Shown here in pieces: positions 37,895-47,105 of a DNA stretch of 64,000 nucleotides. The DNA is from Kitasatospora sp. NBC_00458 (lineage in GTDB: Bacteria > Actinomycetota > Actinomycetes > Streptomycetales > Streptomycetaceae), in the NCBI RefSeq assembly GCF_036013975.1, contig NZ_CP107904.1:6605001-6669000 (forward strand), given 5' to 3'. A program made the position numbers and the translations under genes. Under the pieces are notes generated by a model. The model saw nothing but the letters and a program-made list of their open reading frames with translations. It did no database searches and had not been told where the DNA came from. Numbering within the stretch: the stretch's first letter is position 1; each line of letters begins with the position of its first letter.

Positions 37895-40267
37895 TCAGTT
37901 CCTCCGGTTTCCGCCGACGATGGCCTTTCCGGCCGGGATTCTGATCTGGTAGCCGCCGTCGAGCTCGGCCCGGCCGCCCGGGGGGAGCTCGACCCGCCAC
38001 AGCCGGCTGCTGGGCGGGCACTCCGGCGAGGGGACGGCCGGTGCGCGCCAGTCGGCGCGCTCCTCGATCCGGATCTCGGCGTCTGAGCTGACCGGCACCC
38101 GTTCGCGGACCTCGACGGTGACCGCGCGGCCCAGCCGGTTGGCCAGTTCGACGTGGACCCGGTGGTCGAGCACGGTGCTGTTGTTCAGCATGCCCGCGGT
38201 GGACTCGCGAAGCTCGGTGCGGCGCGTCACCTCGACGGACTCGGCCACACCGATACCGAGTCGGCGCACACCGCCGGGCGCGAGCGTGGGCAGGGCCGCG
38301 GTGAGCAGGAACTCGTCGTCGACGGTCACCTCGACCGGCCCGGCGAGCACCGCCCGATCGGTCGGGTTGGAGACGACCAGCGTGGCGTAGACCTTCTCCT
38401 CGACGGAGGGGACGGTCACGTACTCGGGCCGGACGGACACCGGGATCTCGTCGATCGTGACGGTGTGCCAGGTTGCGTCGGAGGGGATGTCGGCGGGCGC
38501 GGCGGCGTCGAAGCGGTGGTCGAAGGATCCGGCCGAGACGCGCGGCGGCACGGCGTGCAGGGGCAGCGGCAGCCGGTCGATGCCCGCGGCGCGGCCGACG
38601 AAGGCAGGCCGGCCGCCGGGGCGCTCGGCGGACCGCTGCAGGGTGCCGCGCTCCCCGGACGAGGAGTCCGGTCCGAGCAGGACGAGCATCGGGTAGTCCA
38701 GCAGCCGGGAGTCGGGGACCGGCGGCCCGGCGGGCCTGCCGGGGCCGTCGAAGCCGCCCTCGGCGCCCGCGCCGACGGCCGAGTCGAGCCGCACCTGGAC
38801 GTCGTCGCCGACCTCCAGGCCCTCCGGCGCGGCGGCCCGTCTGCGGGCCGCCCGGCCCGGCCGGGGGGCGGGGGCGGCACCGGGCGGCGGTCCGCCGTAG
38901 CCGGCGAAGCCGCGGGAGGACGCGGCGAGGCGCGGTTCGCCCTGGTCCGCGAGGAGGCCGCCGGCCTGGTACCCGCCGGGAGCGGCGGGCATGGGCGGCG
39001 GCAGGGGCGGGGCGATGCTCGGGCTGACCGGGGCGGCGAGGCTCGGCGGCGGTGCGGCGGCCTTGCCGGCGATCAGGGCGCCCGGCCGGTCCGGCACGGG
39101 GCGCGGGCCGGCCGCGTCGTAGCCGGTGAACAGGTCGGACAGCCCGGCCGGGGGCTCGCGCCAGCCGGAGGGCGGCGGGGCGGGCTGGCTGCGGCCGATC
39201 CGCAGCGAGCGCAGTTTGGGCAGGTCGGTGCGCCGGTCCAGGTCGGCGGTGGAGAGGGCGAGGCGGACGCCGGTCCAGTCCTCGCCCGTCAGCTGGGCGA
39301 CGGAGGCGCGCAGGACGAGCCGGCCGGTGTCGGCGCCCTGCGCGTACGACAGCCGGTAGGAGGGCACCCAGCGGGCGGTCCGGACGGTGTACTCCAGCTC
39401 GATGTCCAGCGTCGGGGTGGGGGTCGCGACGGGGCCGGGGCCGTCGCCGTCGCCGTCGCTGTTCGGGGTGTCGGAGGCCGGGGAGTGGGCGGCCGGGGTG
39501 TCGGAGGCCGGGGTGCCGGACGTGTCCGTGGGCGGAGCGGCGAGGGTGAGCAGGACGGTCGCGGAGGTCTCGACATGGCGGGACGGACCGGCGGTGGAGG
39601 CGCGGTCCAGCCGGTCGGCGAGCAACTGGGACTCGTGCTGGGCGAGTTCGAGGTCGCGGGTGAGCTCCTCGGCGCGCCGGTGGAGCCCGGTGAGGCGTTC
39701 GTCGACGAACTCGGCCAGCTCCAGCCAGGCCTCGGCGGGCGTCCGGCGGAGCGGCTCGCCGGGGTGCTGATTCGGCGGTACGGCACGCAGCGCGACGGTC
39801 TCGGCGATGGCGGCGAGGACCAGTCGGTGGCGCTCCACGAGGGACTGCTCGTGCTCCCGGGCCGCGTCCAACTTCTGCCGCAGCTCGGGGAGTTCGGTGG
39901 CCTCGCGAAGCTCGGCGACTGCTTCGAGACGCGCCTCGGTGACGGCGGTGCCGGCCGGTCCGGCGAGCACCCGGGCCCGCAGCGAGCGGCCTTCCAGGGC
40001 CATCGGCAGCCCGGTCAGCCGGAGCCGCCCACCCGGCGGCACGGCCACCCGGGCCCGGCGGCGGCAGACCGCGCCGACGGCGTGGACGACGACCGAATCC
40101 AGCACGGAGGGGACACCGGGGACGGAGGGGATGCCGGGGACTGCGGGGGAGGCCTCGGGCGGCACGGAGGTGTCGGCCGGGCCGGTGGTGGGGGCGGGGG
40201 GTTCCGGGCGTTCGCCGGGGCCCCCGTCGTTCGGTCGATGCTGGTCGCTGCTGTGCTGATCGTTCAC
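37895..40267 (-). CDS. Longer DUF4139 protein with proline-rich insertions
   Basis: 790 aa. Same architecture as its neighbour: DUF4140-like head (VCRRRARVAVPPGGRLRLTGLPMALEG), helical coiled coil (LPELRQKLDAAREHEQSLVE; AEELTRDLELAQHESQLLADRLD), and DUF4139 (VRTARWVPSYRLSYAQG, GEDWTGVRLALSTADLDRR, VSNPTDRAVLAGPVEVTVDD, IRIPAGKAIVGG). It has two low-complexity insertions, Thr/Pro/Ser/Asp around 245-290 and Pro/Ala around 375-500. GTG at 40267 (MNDQHSSDQ) has GAAGGG at about 9 nt. Upstream in-frame ATGs would add a GTSGT-repeat leader and are disfavoured. Probably an ancient duplicate of the 36231 gene. Confidence 0.88.
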   Translation of the reverse strand: MNDQHSSDQHRPNDGGPGERPEPPAPTTGPADTSVPPEASPAVPGIPSVPGVPSVLDSVVVHAVGAVCRRRARVAVPPGGRLRLTGLPMALEGRSLRARVLAGPAGTAVTEARLEAVAELREATELPELRQKLDAAREHEQSLVERHRLVLAAIAETVALRAVPPNQHPGEPLRRTPAEAWLELAEFVDERLTGLHRRAEELTRDLELAQHESQLLADRLDRASTAGPSRHVETSATVLLTLAAPPTDTSGTPASDTPAAHSPASDTPNSDGDGDGPGPVATPTPTLDIELEYTVRTARWVPSYRLSYAQGADTGRLVLRASVAQLTGEDWTGVRLALSTADLDRRTDLPKLRSLRIGRSQPAPPPSGWREPPAGLSDLFTGYDAAGPRPVPDRPGALIAGKAAAPPPSLAAPVSPSIAPPLPPPMPAAPGGYQAGGLLADQGEPRLAASSRGFAGYGGPPPGAAPAPRPGRAARRRAAAPEGLEVGDDVQVRLDSAVGAGAEGGFDGPGRPAGPPVPDSRLLDYPMLVLLGPDSSSGERGTLQRSAERPGGRPAFVGRAAGIDRLPLPLHAVPPRVSAGSFDHRFDAAAPADIPSDATWHTVTIDEIPVSVRPEYVTVPSVEEKVYATLVVSNPTDRAVLAGPVEVTVDDEFLLTAALPTLAPGGVRRLGIGVAESVEVTRRTELRESTAGMLNNSTVLDHRVHVELANRLGRAVTVEVRERVPVSSDAEIRIEERADWRAPAVPSPECPPSSRLWRVELPPGGRAELDGGYQIRIPAGKAIVGGNRRN

Positions 40268-40289
40268 CCGGCCAACCCTTCGTCTCGTC

Positions 40290-40370
40290 CCGCTCGTACC
40301 GCGCGTACCGCTCATGCTGCTCTTACGGTTCGTGCCGCTCGTGCCGCCCGTACGGCTCGTGCCGTTCGTG
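40290..40370. repeat. Imperfect CGGCACGAG-type short repeats in the DUF4139 leader
   Basis: On the minus strand GGCACGA and GGTACG(A/C)G units recur every 9 nt or so, and the frame through them reads as Gly-Thr-Ser repeats. Similar CGTACGG/CCGTGC elements recur at about 40637-40693 upstream of tyrA and can fold into hairpins. Confidence 0.6.
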
Positions 40371-40752
40371 TTGTCGGCGCCGATCGCGCCGAGCCGTCCC
40401 CGGGCGGCCCATCCTGCCGTGCGTCGGCGCCGCCGTCCCCGGATTTCGCCGCGTGCGGTGTGCGGGCGCCGTCGCGTGCGATCCATGGCGCGGGCCCGGG
40501 GACGGGCGCTTCCGCGTGAGTCGTGAGTGGGGACGGACGGGAGGGCCGCACGGTTGCGGTGCGGTGTCCACAGGGGCGGTGGGGATACGAGAGGATGGTG
40601 TGGACGTGTCCGACCGGTTCGGTTCCGGGCCGGCTGCACGGCCCGTACGGCCCGTGCGGCCGAACGGGCCGTGCAGCCGTACGGCCCCGTGCAGGTCCGC
40701 CGGTTCCGTTGTCCCGCTCGCCAGTTCGTTCCGTGAGGAGAGCCACCCCGCC

Positions 40753-41838
40753 ATGCGTACAGTCGCCGTCGTCGGTACCGGACTCATCGGCACCTCCGCC
40801 GCTCTCGCCCTCACCGGGCGGGGTCTGACCGTCCATCTGGAGGACGCCGACCCGGACGCCGCCCGCACCGCCGAATCGCTGGGCGCGGGCATCACCGAAC
40901 CGGCCGACGGCCCGGTCGACCTGGCGATCATCGCCGTCCCGCCCGCGCTGGTCGGCAAGGTGCTCGCCGACTGCCAGAGCCGGGGCCTGGCCCGCTGCTA
41001 CACCGACGTCGCGAGCGTCAAGGCCGGGCCGCGCGCCGACATCACCGCGCTCGGCTGCGACACCGTCCACTACATCGGCAGCCACCCGATGGCCGGGCGC
41101 GAACGGTCCGGGCCGCTGGCCGCCCGCGCCGACCTGTTCGAGGGCCGGCCGTGGGTCCTCACCCCCACCCCGGACACCGACACCGAGACGCTCAACGCCG
41201 TCCTCGAACTGGTCGCGCTCTGCGGGGCCATGCCGATCGTCATGGAAGCCGCGGCGCACGACCGCGCGGTCGCGCTGGTCTCGCACGCCCCCCAGCTGTT
41301 CTCCTCGCTGGTCGCCGCCCGGCTGGAGCACGCCGACGAGACGGCCATAAGGCTCTCCGGCCAGGGCGTCCGGGACGTCACCCGGATCGCCGCCTCCAAC
41401 CCCGGGATGTGGGTGGACATCCTCTCCGCCAACGCCGGCGCGGTCGCCGACGTGCTGGAGGAGCTGGCCACCGACCTCGGTGAGGCGGTCGGCGCGCTGC
41501 GCGCCCTCCAGGCCGTCGAGGAGCCCCGGCGGCGGGACGGCGCCGCCGGGATCGAGGCGGTCATGCGGCGCGGCAACACCGGCCAGGCCCGGATCCCCGG
41601 CAAGCACGGTGCGCCGCCCACCCGGTACGAGACGGTCGCCGTCGTCCTGGGCGACCAGCCGGGGGAGCTGGGCCGGCTCTTCGGCGAGGTCGGCGCGGCG
41701 GGCGTCAACATCGAGGACGTGGACATCGAGCACTCGACCGGCCAGCAGGTGGGCTTCGTCCAGCTGTCGGTGGCGCCGGGGGCGGTGCGGCCGCTGACGG
41801 CGGCGCTGCGGGCCAGCGGCTGGAGCGTGCGGGACTGA
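40753..41838 (+). CDS. tyrA: Prephenate dehydrogenase with ACT domain
   Basis: 361 aa. Oxidative decarboxylation of prephenate (NAD) in tyrosine synthesis. The Rossmann motif TVAVVGTGLIGTSAALALTG is at the start (residues 3-22). DVASVKAGPRADI and IGSHPMAGRERSGP (from about 108) carry the catalytic His region; DRAVALVSHAPQLFSSL is another conserved block. A C-terminal ACT domain (YETVAVVLGDQPGELGRLFGEVGAAGVNIEDVDIEHS, about 294 on) suggests feedback control by an aromatic amino acid. ATG has GAGGAGAGCC 9-12 nt upstream. The order tyrA-cmk-der is conserved, but a HEAT-repeat gene has entered between tyrA and cmk. Confidence 0.96.
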   Translation: MRTVAVVGTGLIGTSAALALTGRGLTVHLEDADPDAARTAESLGAGITEPADGPVDLAIIAVPPALVGKVLADCQSRGLARCYTDVASVKAGPRADITALGCDTVHYIGSHPMAGRERSGPLAARADLFEGRPWVLTPTPDTDTETLNAVLELVALCGAMPIVMEAAAHDRAVALVSHAPQLFSSLVAARLEHADETAIRLSGQGVRDVTRIAASNPGMWVDILSANAGAVADVLEELATDLGEAVGALRALQAVEEPRRRDGAAGIEAVMRRGNTGQARIPGKHGAPPTRYETVAVVLGDQPGELGRLFGEVGAAGVNIEDVDIEHSTGQQVGFVQLSVAPGAVRPLTAALRASGWSVRD

Positions 41839-42112
41839 GGCGGGTGCGGGTGCGGGGCTGAGGCAGGGGCCCGGGGCGGGCGCCGGTGGTGGGCCGTCCC
41901 GCCGCCGACACCGCCGGACGGTGCCGGGGCGCCGCTCCGGGTGGAGTGCACGGCTGCCCGGCGCGCGCTGCCCGAACCTTCCCGGCCGGGTCGGGGCGGC
42001 GGACGGGCGGCGGTTCCGGCGGACGGGCGAGCGGGTGGGCGGCCAGACGGGGGAGCGGGCGGTGGAGGCGTCGGCGGGGCACGGGCCGTACGGACGAACG
42101 GAGGGTGGTGCG

Positions 42113-44149
42113 ATGGGAACGGCGGGTGCGGTGGTCGTGGCCGGCGGGCCGACGTCCGCCTGGGCGCTGCGCCGGGCGGCCGCGCGGCTGCGCACCGACC
42201 TGCGGGCGTCCGGACGCGGTGGCGAGGCTCTGCCGGGCGCCGTACCGCTGTTGGTCGGCATGCTGCGGTCGTCCCGAGGGCGGACCCGCCGGGCGGCGCT
42301 GGGGATGCTCGCGGAACTCGCGGAGCATCCGGCCGCCTACTGGCAGCCGATCGATGAGCTGGGCGGACCGGCCGTCCTGGCGCCCGTGGTGCCCGAAGCC
42401 GTCCGGCTCGCCGGGGACGCGGACCGGCAGGTGCGGTCGTCGGTGCTGCCGGTGCTGAAGTGGCTCGGAGCCGGCGATGCGGCGGTGCTCGCCGCGTTGC
42501 GCACCCGGGCCGAGCGCGAACCGGACCCGGAGGTGCTGGCGGGGCAGCTGACGGTGCTGGTGGCGCTGATACCCGTGGCCGGGGTGGTGCCCGGCGGGGA
42601 GGCGTCCGGTGGGGAGGCGTCCGGCGGGGCCGGTGCCGACGGGGAGGACGAGGAGAACGGGAAGGACGGGAAGGACGGCTGGTACGCGTGGTTCGCGCGG
42701 TGGCTCGGCCACCCGCGACCCATGGTGCGACTTGCGGCGCTGGCCGGCCGGCTCAAGCTCCGGCCCGGGACGGACGCCGCGGGCCTGGGCGCCCTTGCGT
42801 CGGCGGCGCTCGCCGATACGGAGGACCTCGGCTGGCCGGCGGTCGGCCTGTTCCACGGCATGAACGCCGAAGCACTGGCCGGACGGCCGGACGAGAGCCG
42901 GGTCCTGGCGGACGCGCTGCTGCGGACGGGGGCGAGCGGACGCCAGTCGGCGGGGCAGCGGGCCGCCTGGGCCCTGGACCAGGCGGCCCGGGCGGTCGCC
43001 GACCGCCGGACCGACACCACCGACCTGTACGCGCTGGCCGCACGGCACCTCGACCACCCCGGCTGGCAGGTCCGCGAGCGCGCCGCGCGGCTGCTCACCG
43101 ATGCCGGTTCGGACGCGGCCCCGTACGCGGACCTGCTCGCGCACCGGCTGCTCGTGCTCCTCCCGACGTACCAGGGGAGAGCGGAGGCCGTCGCCCTGGA
43201 CCACCTCGGCGACCCGCGGGTGCTGACCTACCTGCGCCACCGCATCAGCGGCTCCGACTACGACGCGGTGCTCGGCCGCCTCGCCGGCTCCCACCCCGGC
43301 GAGGCCGCCACCCTGCTGCCCCGGATCAGCGCCGCGCTCAAGCAGGAGGGCGGCGCACGGGCGGGCGCCCTGGAGGCACTGGCCGCCTGGGGACCGCCCG
43401 CGGCACCCGTCGTGCCGGTACTCGTCGGGCTCCTGCGGAGCGGGGAGGCCCGCCGGGCCGCCGCAGCGCTCGGCGCGATCGGCCCCGCGGCGGAACGGGC
43501 CGCGCCGCGGCTGCGCGAGCTGGTCCACGCCGCCGGATCGCCCGGCGGCGGCGCGCAGACCCTCCACGGCCCGCGCACCCGGCCCTGGCACGGCACCCAG
43601 ACGGCCGCCTGGGCCCTTTGGCGGGTCACCGGCGACCACCGGACGGCGCTGGAGGTGCTCGGTGCCGCCGTCGAGGCGGGCCCCGGCCACCCGCACCTGC
43701 CGTACCTGGCCGACCTCGGCCCGTCGGCGGTCCGGCACGCCGACGCCGTCCGGGCCCTGCTGGACTCCCCCGGGGAGTGGACCCGGGTCGAGGCCGCGCA
43801 CGCCTGGTGGCGGCTGACCGGCGAGCCCGGCCCGGCCGTCGACGTGCTGGTCGGCGAGCTGACCGGCGAGCGGGCGGCGGCGCGGCGGGCGAGGGCGGAA
43901 CGGGCGGCGGCGCGGGTGGCAGGGGAGACGGGGATGGCGCCGGTGGCGTGGGAGCAGGGCGACGAGCTGTCGGCGGTGCTGCGCCACCTCACCGCGATCG
44001 GCCGCCCGGCCGGTGCCGCGGTGCCCGTGCTGGAGGCGTACCTGGGGGGTCACCGGCGGATGCTGGGCGGCGTCGAGCTGACACCCCGGCGGGACGAGCG
44101 GCTGACGGCGGCAGCGAAGGCGGCGCTGGTGGCCGTCAGGGGCGGCTGA
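42113..44149 (+). CDS. HEAT-repeat-like alpha-solenoid protein
   Basis: 678 aa, no catalytic motif recognised. Nearly the whole protein is helical hairpins of HEAT type, such as ALPGAVPLLVGMLRSSRGRTRRAALGMLAEL, PPAAPVVPVLVGLLRSGEARRAAAALGAIGPAAERAAPRL and HPGWQVRERAARLLTDAG. A Gly/Glu/Asp/Lys-rich stretch (about 165-185) interrupts it. ATG has GGAGG at 8 nt. Solenoids of this kind bind proteins or act in regulated scaffolds; neither partner nor localisation is visible. As I recall this gene is absent from the equivalent site in model streptomycetes, so it is probably a lineage-specific insertion. Confidence 0.87.
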   Translation: MGTAGAVVVAGGPTSAWALRRAAARLRTDLRASGRGGEALPGAVPLLVGMLRSSRGRTRRAALGMLAELAEHPAAYWQPIDELGGPAVLAPVVPEAVRLAGDADRQVRSSVLPVLKWLGAGDAAVLAALRTRAEREPDPEVLAGQLTVLVALIPVAGVVPGGEASGGEASGGAGADGEDEENGKDGKDGWYAWFARWLGHPRPMVRLAALAGRLKLRPGTDAAGLGALASAALADTEDLGWPAVGLFHGMNAEALAGRPDESRVLADALLRTGASGRQSAGQRAAWALDQAARAVADRRTDTTDLYALAARHLDHPGWQVRERAARLLTDAGSDAAPYADLLAHRLLVLLPTYQGRAEAVALDHLGDPRVLTYLRHRISGSDYDAVLGRLAGSHPGEAATLLPRISAALKQEGGARAGALEALAAWGPPAAPVVPVLVGLLRSGEARRAAAALGAIGPAAERAAPRLRELVHAAGSPGGGAQTLHGPRTRPWHGTQTAAWALWRVTGDHRTALEVLGAAVEAGPGHPHLPYLADLGPSAVRHADAVRALLDSPGEWTRVEAAHAWWRLTGEPGPAVDVLVGELTGERAAARRARAERAAARVAGETGMAPVAWEQGDELSAVLRHLTAIGRPAGAAVPVLEAYLGGHRRMLGGVELTPRRDERLTAAAKAALVAVRGG

Positions 44150-44472
44150 GGCTCCCGGCGGGGGCGGGTTCTGCGTGGGGCGGGGCGGGGCGAGGGCGGG
44201 TCGCGGGGAGGGGCGGGACGGGGACGGAGTGGCCGTGGGCCGGTGGGGACGGCGGGCCGTCCGGGGGTGGGCGGCGTGAGGCCGGGACGGCGGGGCGGCC
44301 GGTCGGGCGCCGTCCGGGGGCGGTGCGCGGGCGGGTCCGGCCCGTCCGGATACGGGGCCCGGTACCGACTGGGGCGGGGTCGGGCGGCGGTCCATTAACC
44401 TTGGTGGAGACACTCCCCCGGCTTCCCCTGGTTCGGGTCGCCATGCTCAGACATCAGAGAGAGGTTCGTGCC
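44150..44472. other. 323-bp GC-rich spacer upstream of cmk, no gene seen
   Basis: G-rich imperfect repeats (GGGGCGGGGCGGGGCGAGGGCGGG near 44178) and no credible coding frame. The TTAACCTTGG stretch near 44395 may be part of a promoter for cmk; assignment is weak. Confidence 0.5.
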
Positions 44473-45186
44473 GTGGATACTGCCGACCGAGCGCACGCCC
44501 CGGTCGTCGTCGCCATCGACGGACCCTCCGGCTCCGGCAAGTCGACCGTCTCCCGGGCGGTCGCCGCCCGACTGGGGCTGAGCTTCCTGGACACCGGTGC
44601 GATGTACCGGGCGATGACCTGGTGGATGCTGGCCAACGACGTCGACGTCGACGACCCCGAAGCGGTGGCCGTCGCCTGCGGCAAGCCGGTGATCGTCTCC
44701 GGTACGGACGCGGACGGCCCGACCATCACGGTCGACGGTCAGGACGTCGCCGGCCCGATCCGGGGCCCCGAGGTGACCGCGCACGTCAGCGCCGTCGCCG
44801 CCGTCCCGGCGGTGCGGACCCGGCTGGTCGAGCTGCAGCGCGGCTGCGCCGAGGTCGCCGAGCGCGGCATCGTCGCGGAGGGCCGGGACATGGGGAGCGT
44901 GGTCTTCCCCGACGCGACCGTCAAGGTCTTCCTGACCGCGTCGGAGACGGCCCGCTCCGAGCGCCGGGCGGCCGAGCTCCGCGCCAAGGGCGTGGACGAG
45001 GCGACCCTCACCGCGATGGCCGCCGACCTGGCCCGCCGGGACGCGGCCGACTCGTCGCGGGCGACCGCCCCGCTGACCCAGGCCGCGGACGCGGTGCTGG
45101 TGGACACCAGCGAGCTCACCCTGGAGCAGGTGATCGACACGATCGCCGTCCTGGTGGAGGAGCGGGCCGGGTTCTCGGCAGTCTGA
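44473..45186 (+). CDS. cmk: Cytidylate kinase
   Basis: 237 aa. Phosphorylates CMP/dCMP with ATP. The P-loop IDGPSGSGKSTVSRAVAARLG is near residues 15-35, followed by FLDTGAMYRAMTWW. The CMP-binding insert, with TVDGQDVAGPIRGPEVTAHVSAVAAVPAVR, precedes GIVAEGRDMGSVVFPDATVKVFLTAS. GTG at 44473 is preferred since AGAGAGG lies about 9 nt upstream; an ATG at 44442 precedes that site. The stop is followed directly by three tandem CCGGACTG units. Upstream of der, as in other actinobacteria. Confidence 0.96.
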   Translation: MDTADRAHAPVVVAIDGPSGSGKSTVSRAVAARLGLSFLDTGAMYRAMTWWMLANDVDVDDPEAVAVACGKPVIVSGTDADGPTITVDGQDVAGPIRGPEVTAHVSAVAAVPAVRTRLVELQRGCAEVAERGIVAEGRDMGSVVFPDATVKVFLTASETARSERRAAELRAKGVDEATLTAMAADLARRDAADSSRATAPLTQAADAVLVDTSELTLEQVIDTIAVLVEERAGFSAV

Positions 45187-45210
45187 CCGGACTGCCGGAC
45201 TGCCGGACTG
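45187..45210 (+). repeat. 8-bp tandem repeat directly after the cmk stop
   Basis: CCGGACTG three times without interruption, beginning at the base after TGA. Confidence 0.9.
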
Positions 45211-45294
45211 CGGGACCGGGGGCGGATCGCAGCCCGTCGGACGGCCGGAGCGGCCGTTCGACCCACCTGGTGGTCACCGGGTGACCACTCAAGA

Positions 45295-45342
45295 CGGGTG
45301 CCGACGTGGCACCCGGACGCACGGGTGCCGACGTGGCACCCG
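45295..45342. repeat. Two identical palindromes upstream of der
   Basis: CGGGTGCCGACGTGGCACCCG occurs at 45295-45315 and again at 45322-45342, 27 bp apart. Each is an inverted repeat, GGGTGCC-GACGT-GGCACCC. A further inverted repeat (GGTCACCGGGTGACC, about 45272-45286) precedes them. They lie 85-132 bp before the der start; they could be an operator pair or attenuator hairpins. Confidence 0.85.
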
Positions 45343-45426
45343 GAACCGATCGCGCTGCCCCGGTGGGGCAGGTACGCACGGCACGCCCCTGGGAAGGGTC
45401 GGGCCGGGAAACGGACGACACGAATC

Positions 45427-46881
45427 ATGACCGCAGAGCACTCCACCGCCGGGCACGGCGAGCTGGACGCCACCGACTACGCCGAGTTCATGGCACTGGC
45501 CGCCGAGGAGGGGTTCGAGGCCGAGGACTTCGACGGCCTCGGCGACGGCAGCCACGTCCCGCTGCCGGTGCTGGCCATCGTCGGCCGGCCGAACGTCGGC
45601 AAGTCGACCCTGGTCAACCGCATCATCGGCCGCCGCGAGGCCGTCGTCGAGGACAAGCCCGGCGTCACCCGCGACCGCGTCAGCTACGAGGCCAGCTGGA
45701 ACGGCCGCCGCTTCAAGGTCGTCGACACCGGCGGCTGGGAGATCGACGTCCTCGGCATCGACGCCCTGGTGGCGGCCCAGGCCGAGCTGGGCATCGAGAC
45801 CGCCGACGCGGTGCTGTTCGTCGTGGACGCCACCGTCGGCGCCACCGACACCGACGAAGCCCTGATCAAGCTCATCCGCCGGGCGGGCAAGCCGACCGTC
45901 CTGTGCGCCAACAAGGTCGACGGCCAGTCCACCGAGGCCGAGGCCTCCTACCTCTGGTCGCTCGGCCTCGGCGAGCCGTACCCCGTCTCCGCCCTGCACG
46001 GCCGCGGCTCCGGCGACCTGCTCGACGCCGTGATGGCCGCGCTGCCCGAGGCCCCGCCGCAGACCTTCGGCGACGCCGCCCCCGGCGGCCCGCGCCGGGT
46101 GGCGCTGATCGGCCGGCCCAACGTCGGCAAGTCCAGCCTGCTCAACAAGGTCGCCGGCGAGGAGCGGGTGGTCGTCAACGAGCTGGCCGGCACCACCCGT
46201 GACCCGGTCGACGAGATGATCGAACTCGGCGGCAAGACCTGGAAGTTCATCGACACCGCGGGTATCCGCCGCCGGGTCCACCTGACCGCCGGCGCCGACT
46301 TCTACGCCTCGCTGCGCACCTCCGCCGCCCTGGAGAAGGCCGAGGTCGCGGTCGTCCTGGTCGACGCCAGCGAGACCCTCACCGAGCAGGACACCCGGAT
46401 CATCTCGATGGCCGTCGAGGCCGGGCGCGCCGTCGTCGTCGCCTACAACAAGTGGGACCAGCTCGACGAGGAGCGCCGGTACTACCTGGAGCGCGAGATC
46501 GAGCGCGACCTCGTCCAGGTGCAGTGGGCGCCCCGGGTCAACGTCTCGGCGAAGACCGGCCGGCACATGGAGCGGCTCGTTCCGGCGATCGAGACCGCGC
46601 TGGAGGGCTGGGAGACCCGCATCACGACCGCCCGGCTGAACGCCTTCCTCGGCGAGCTGGTCGCGGCGCACCCGCACCCGATCCGCGGCGGCAAGCAGCC
46701 GCGCATCCTGTTCGGCACCCAGGCGGGCATCCGCCCGCCGCGCTTCGTGCTGTTCGCCTCGGGCTTCCTGGAGGCCGGGTACCGCCGGTTCGTCGAGCGC
46801 CGGCTGCGCGAGGAGTTCGGCTTCGCCGGCACGCCGATCTCGATCTCGGTGCGTGTGCGGGAGAAGCGCAAGCGTAAGTAG
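45427..46881 (+). CDS. der: Ribosome-assembly GTPase Der (EngA)
   Basis: 484 aa. Tandem GTPase needed for 50S assembly. The first GRPNVGKST is near residue 52, with [11 protein letters not shown] and DTGGWE; the second GRPNVGKSS is near 229, with [22 protein letters not shown] and [11 protein letters not shown]. The C-terminal KH-like domain has [22 protein letters not shown] and the tail VREKRKRK. The N-terminal extension of about 45 residues (acidic, [15 protein letters not shown]) is typical of actinobacteria. ATG at 45427 is used; in-frame upstream starts would translate the palindrome pair and are unlikely. Confidence 0.97.
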   Translation: MTAEHSTAGHGELDATDYAEFMALAAEEGFEAEDFDGLGDGSHVPLPVLAIVGRPNVGKSTLVNRIIGRREAVVEDKPGVTRDRVSYEASWNGRRFKVVDTGGWEIDVLGIDALVAAQAELGIETADAVLFVVDATVGATDTDEALIKLIRRAGKPTVLCANKVDGQSTEAEASYLWSLGLGEPYPVSALHGRGSGDLLDAVMAALPEAPPQTFGDAAPGGPRRVALIGRPNVGKSSLLNKVAGEERVVVNELAGTTRDPVDEMIELGGKTWKFIDTAGIRRRVHLTAGADFYASLRTSAALEKAEVAVVLVDASETLTEQDTRIISMAVEAGRAVVVAYNKWDQLDEERRYYLEREIERDLVQVQWAPRVNVSAKTGRHMERLVPAIETALEGWETRITTARLNAFLGELVAAHPHPIRGGKQPRILFGTQAGIRPPRFVLFASGFLEAGYRRFVERRLREEFGFAGTPISISVRVREKRKRK

Positions 46882-46962
46882 TCGGCGGGCTGCCGCCGTC
46901 GGGCGGGCCCCTGGTCGACGGGGGCCCGCCGGGCTGTCGGTTCGGCGGCCCGGTTGTTCGGC

Positions 46963-46994
46963 GGTTCGACGGCTTGATGGTTCGACGGCTTGAT
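46963..46994. repeat. Perfect 16-bp tandem duplication
   Basis: GGTTCGACGGCTTGAT occurs at 46963-46978 and 46979-46994 in the spacer between der and the convergent hypothetical gene. Confidence 0.9.
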
Positions 46995-47027
46995 GGTCGG
47001 CGGCCCGGTGGCCGTCGGCAGGCAGGT

Positions 47028-47080
47028 GCGCGGAGGCCCCGTCACCCGGTTCCCAGGACCGGATGACGGGGCCTCCGCGC
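47028..47080. terminator. Long bidirectional terminator hairpin
   Basis: A stem of about 23 bp with one mismatch: GCGCGGAGGCCCCGTCA pairs with TGACGGGGCCTCCGCGC, extended by CCGGT/ACCGG, with a 7-nt loop. It sits between convergent der and the 47106 gene. Confidence 0.92.
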
Positions 47081-47105
47081 GTGCGGGGCGGGGTGAGGGC
47101 GGTGG

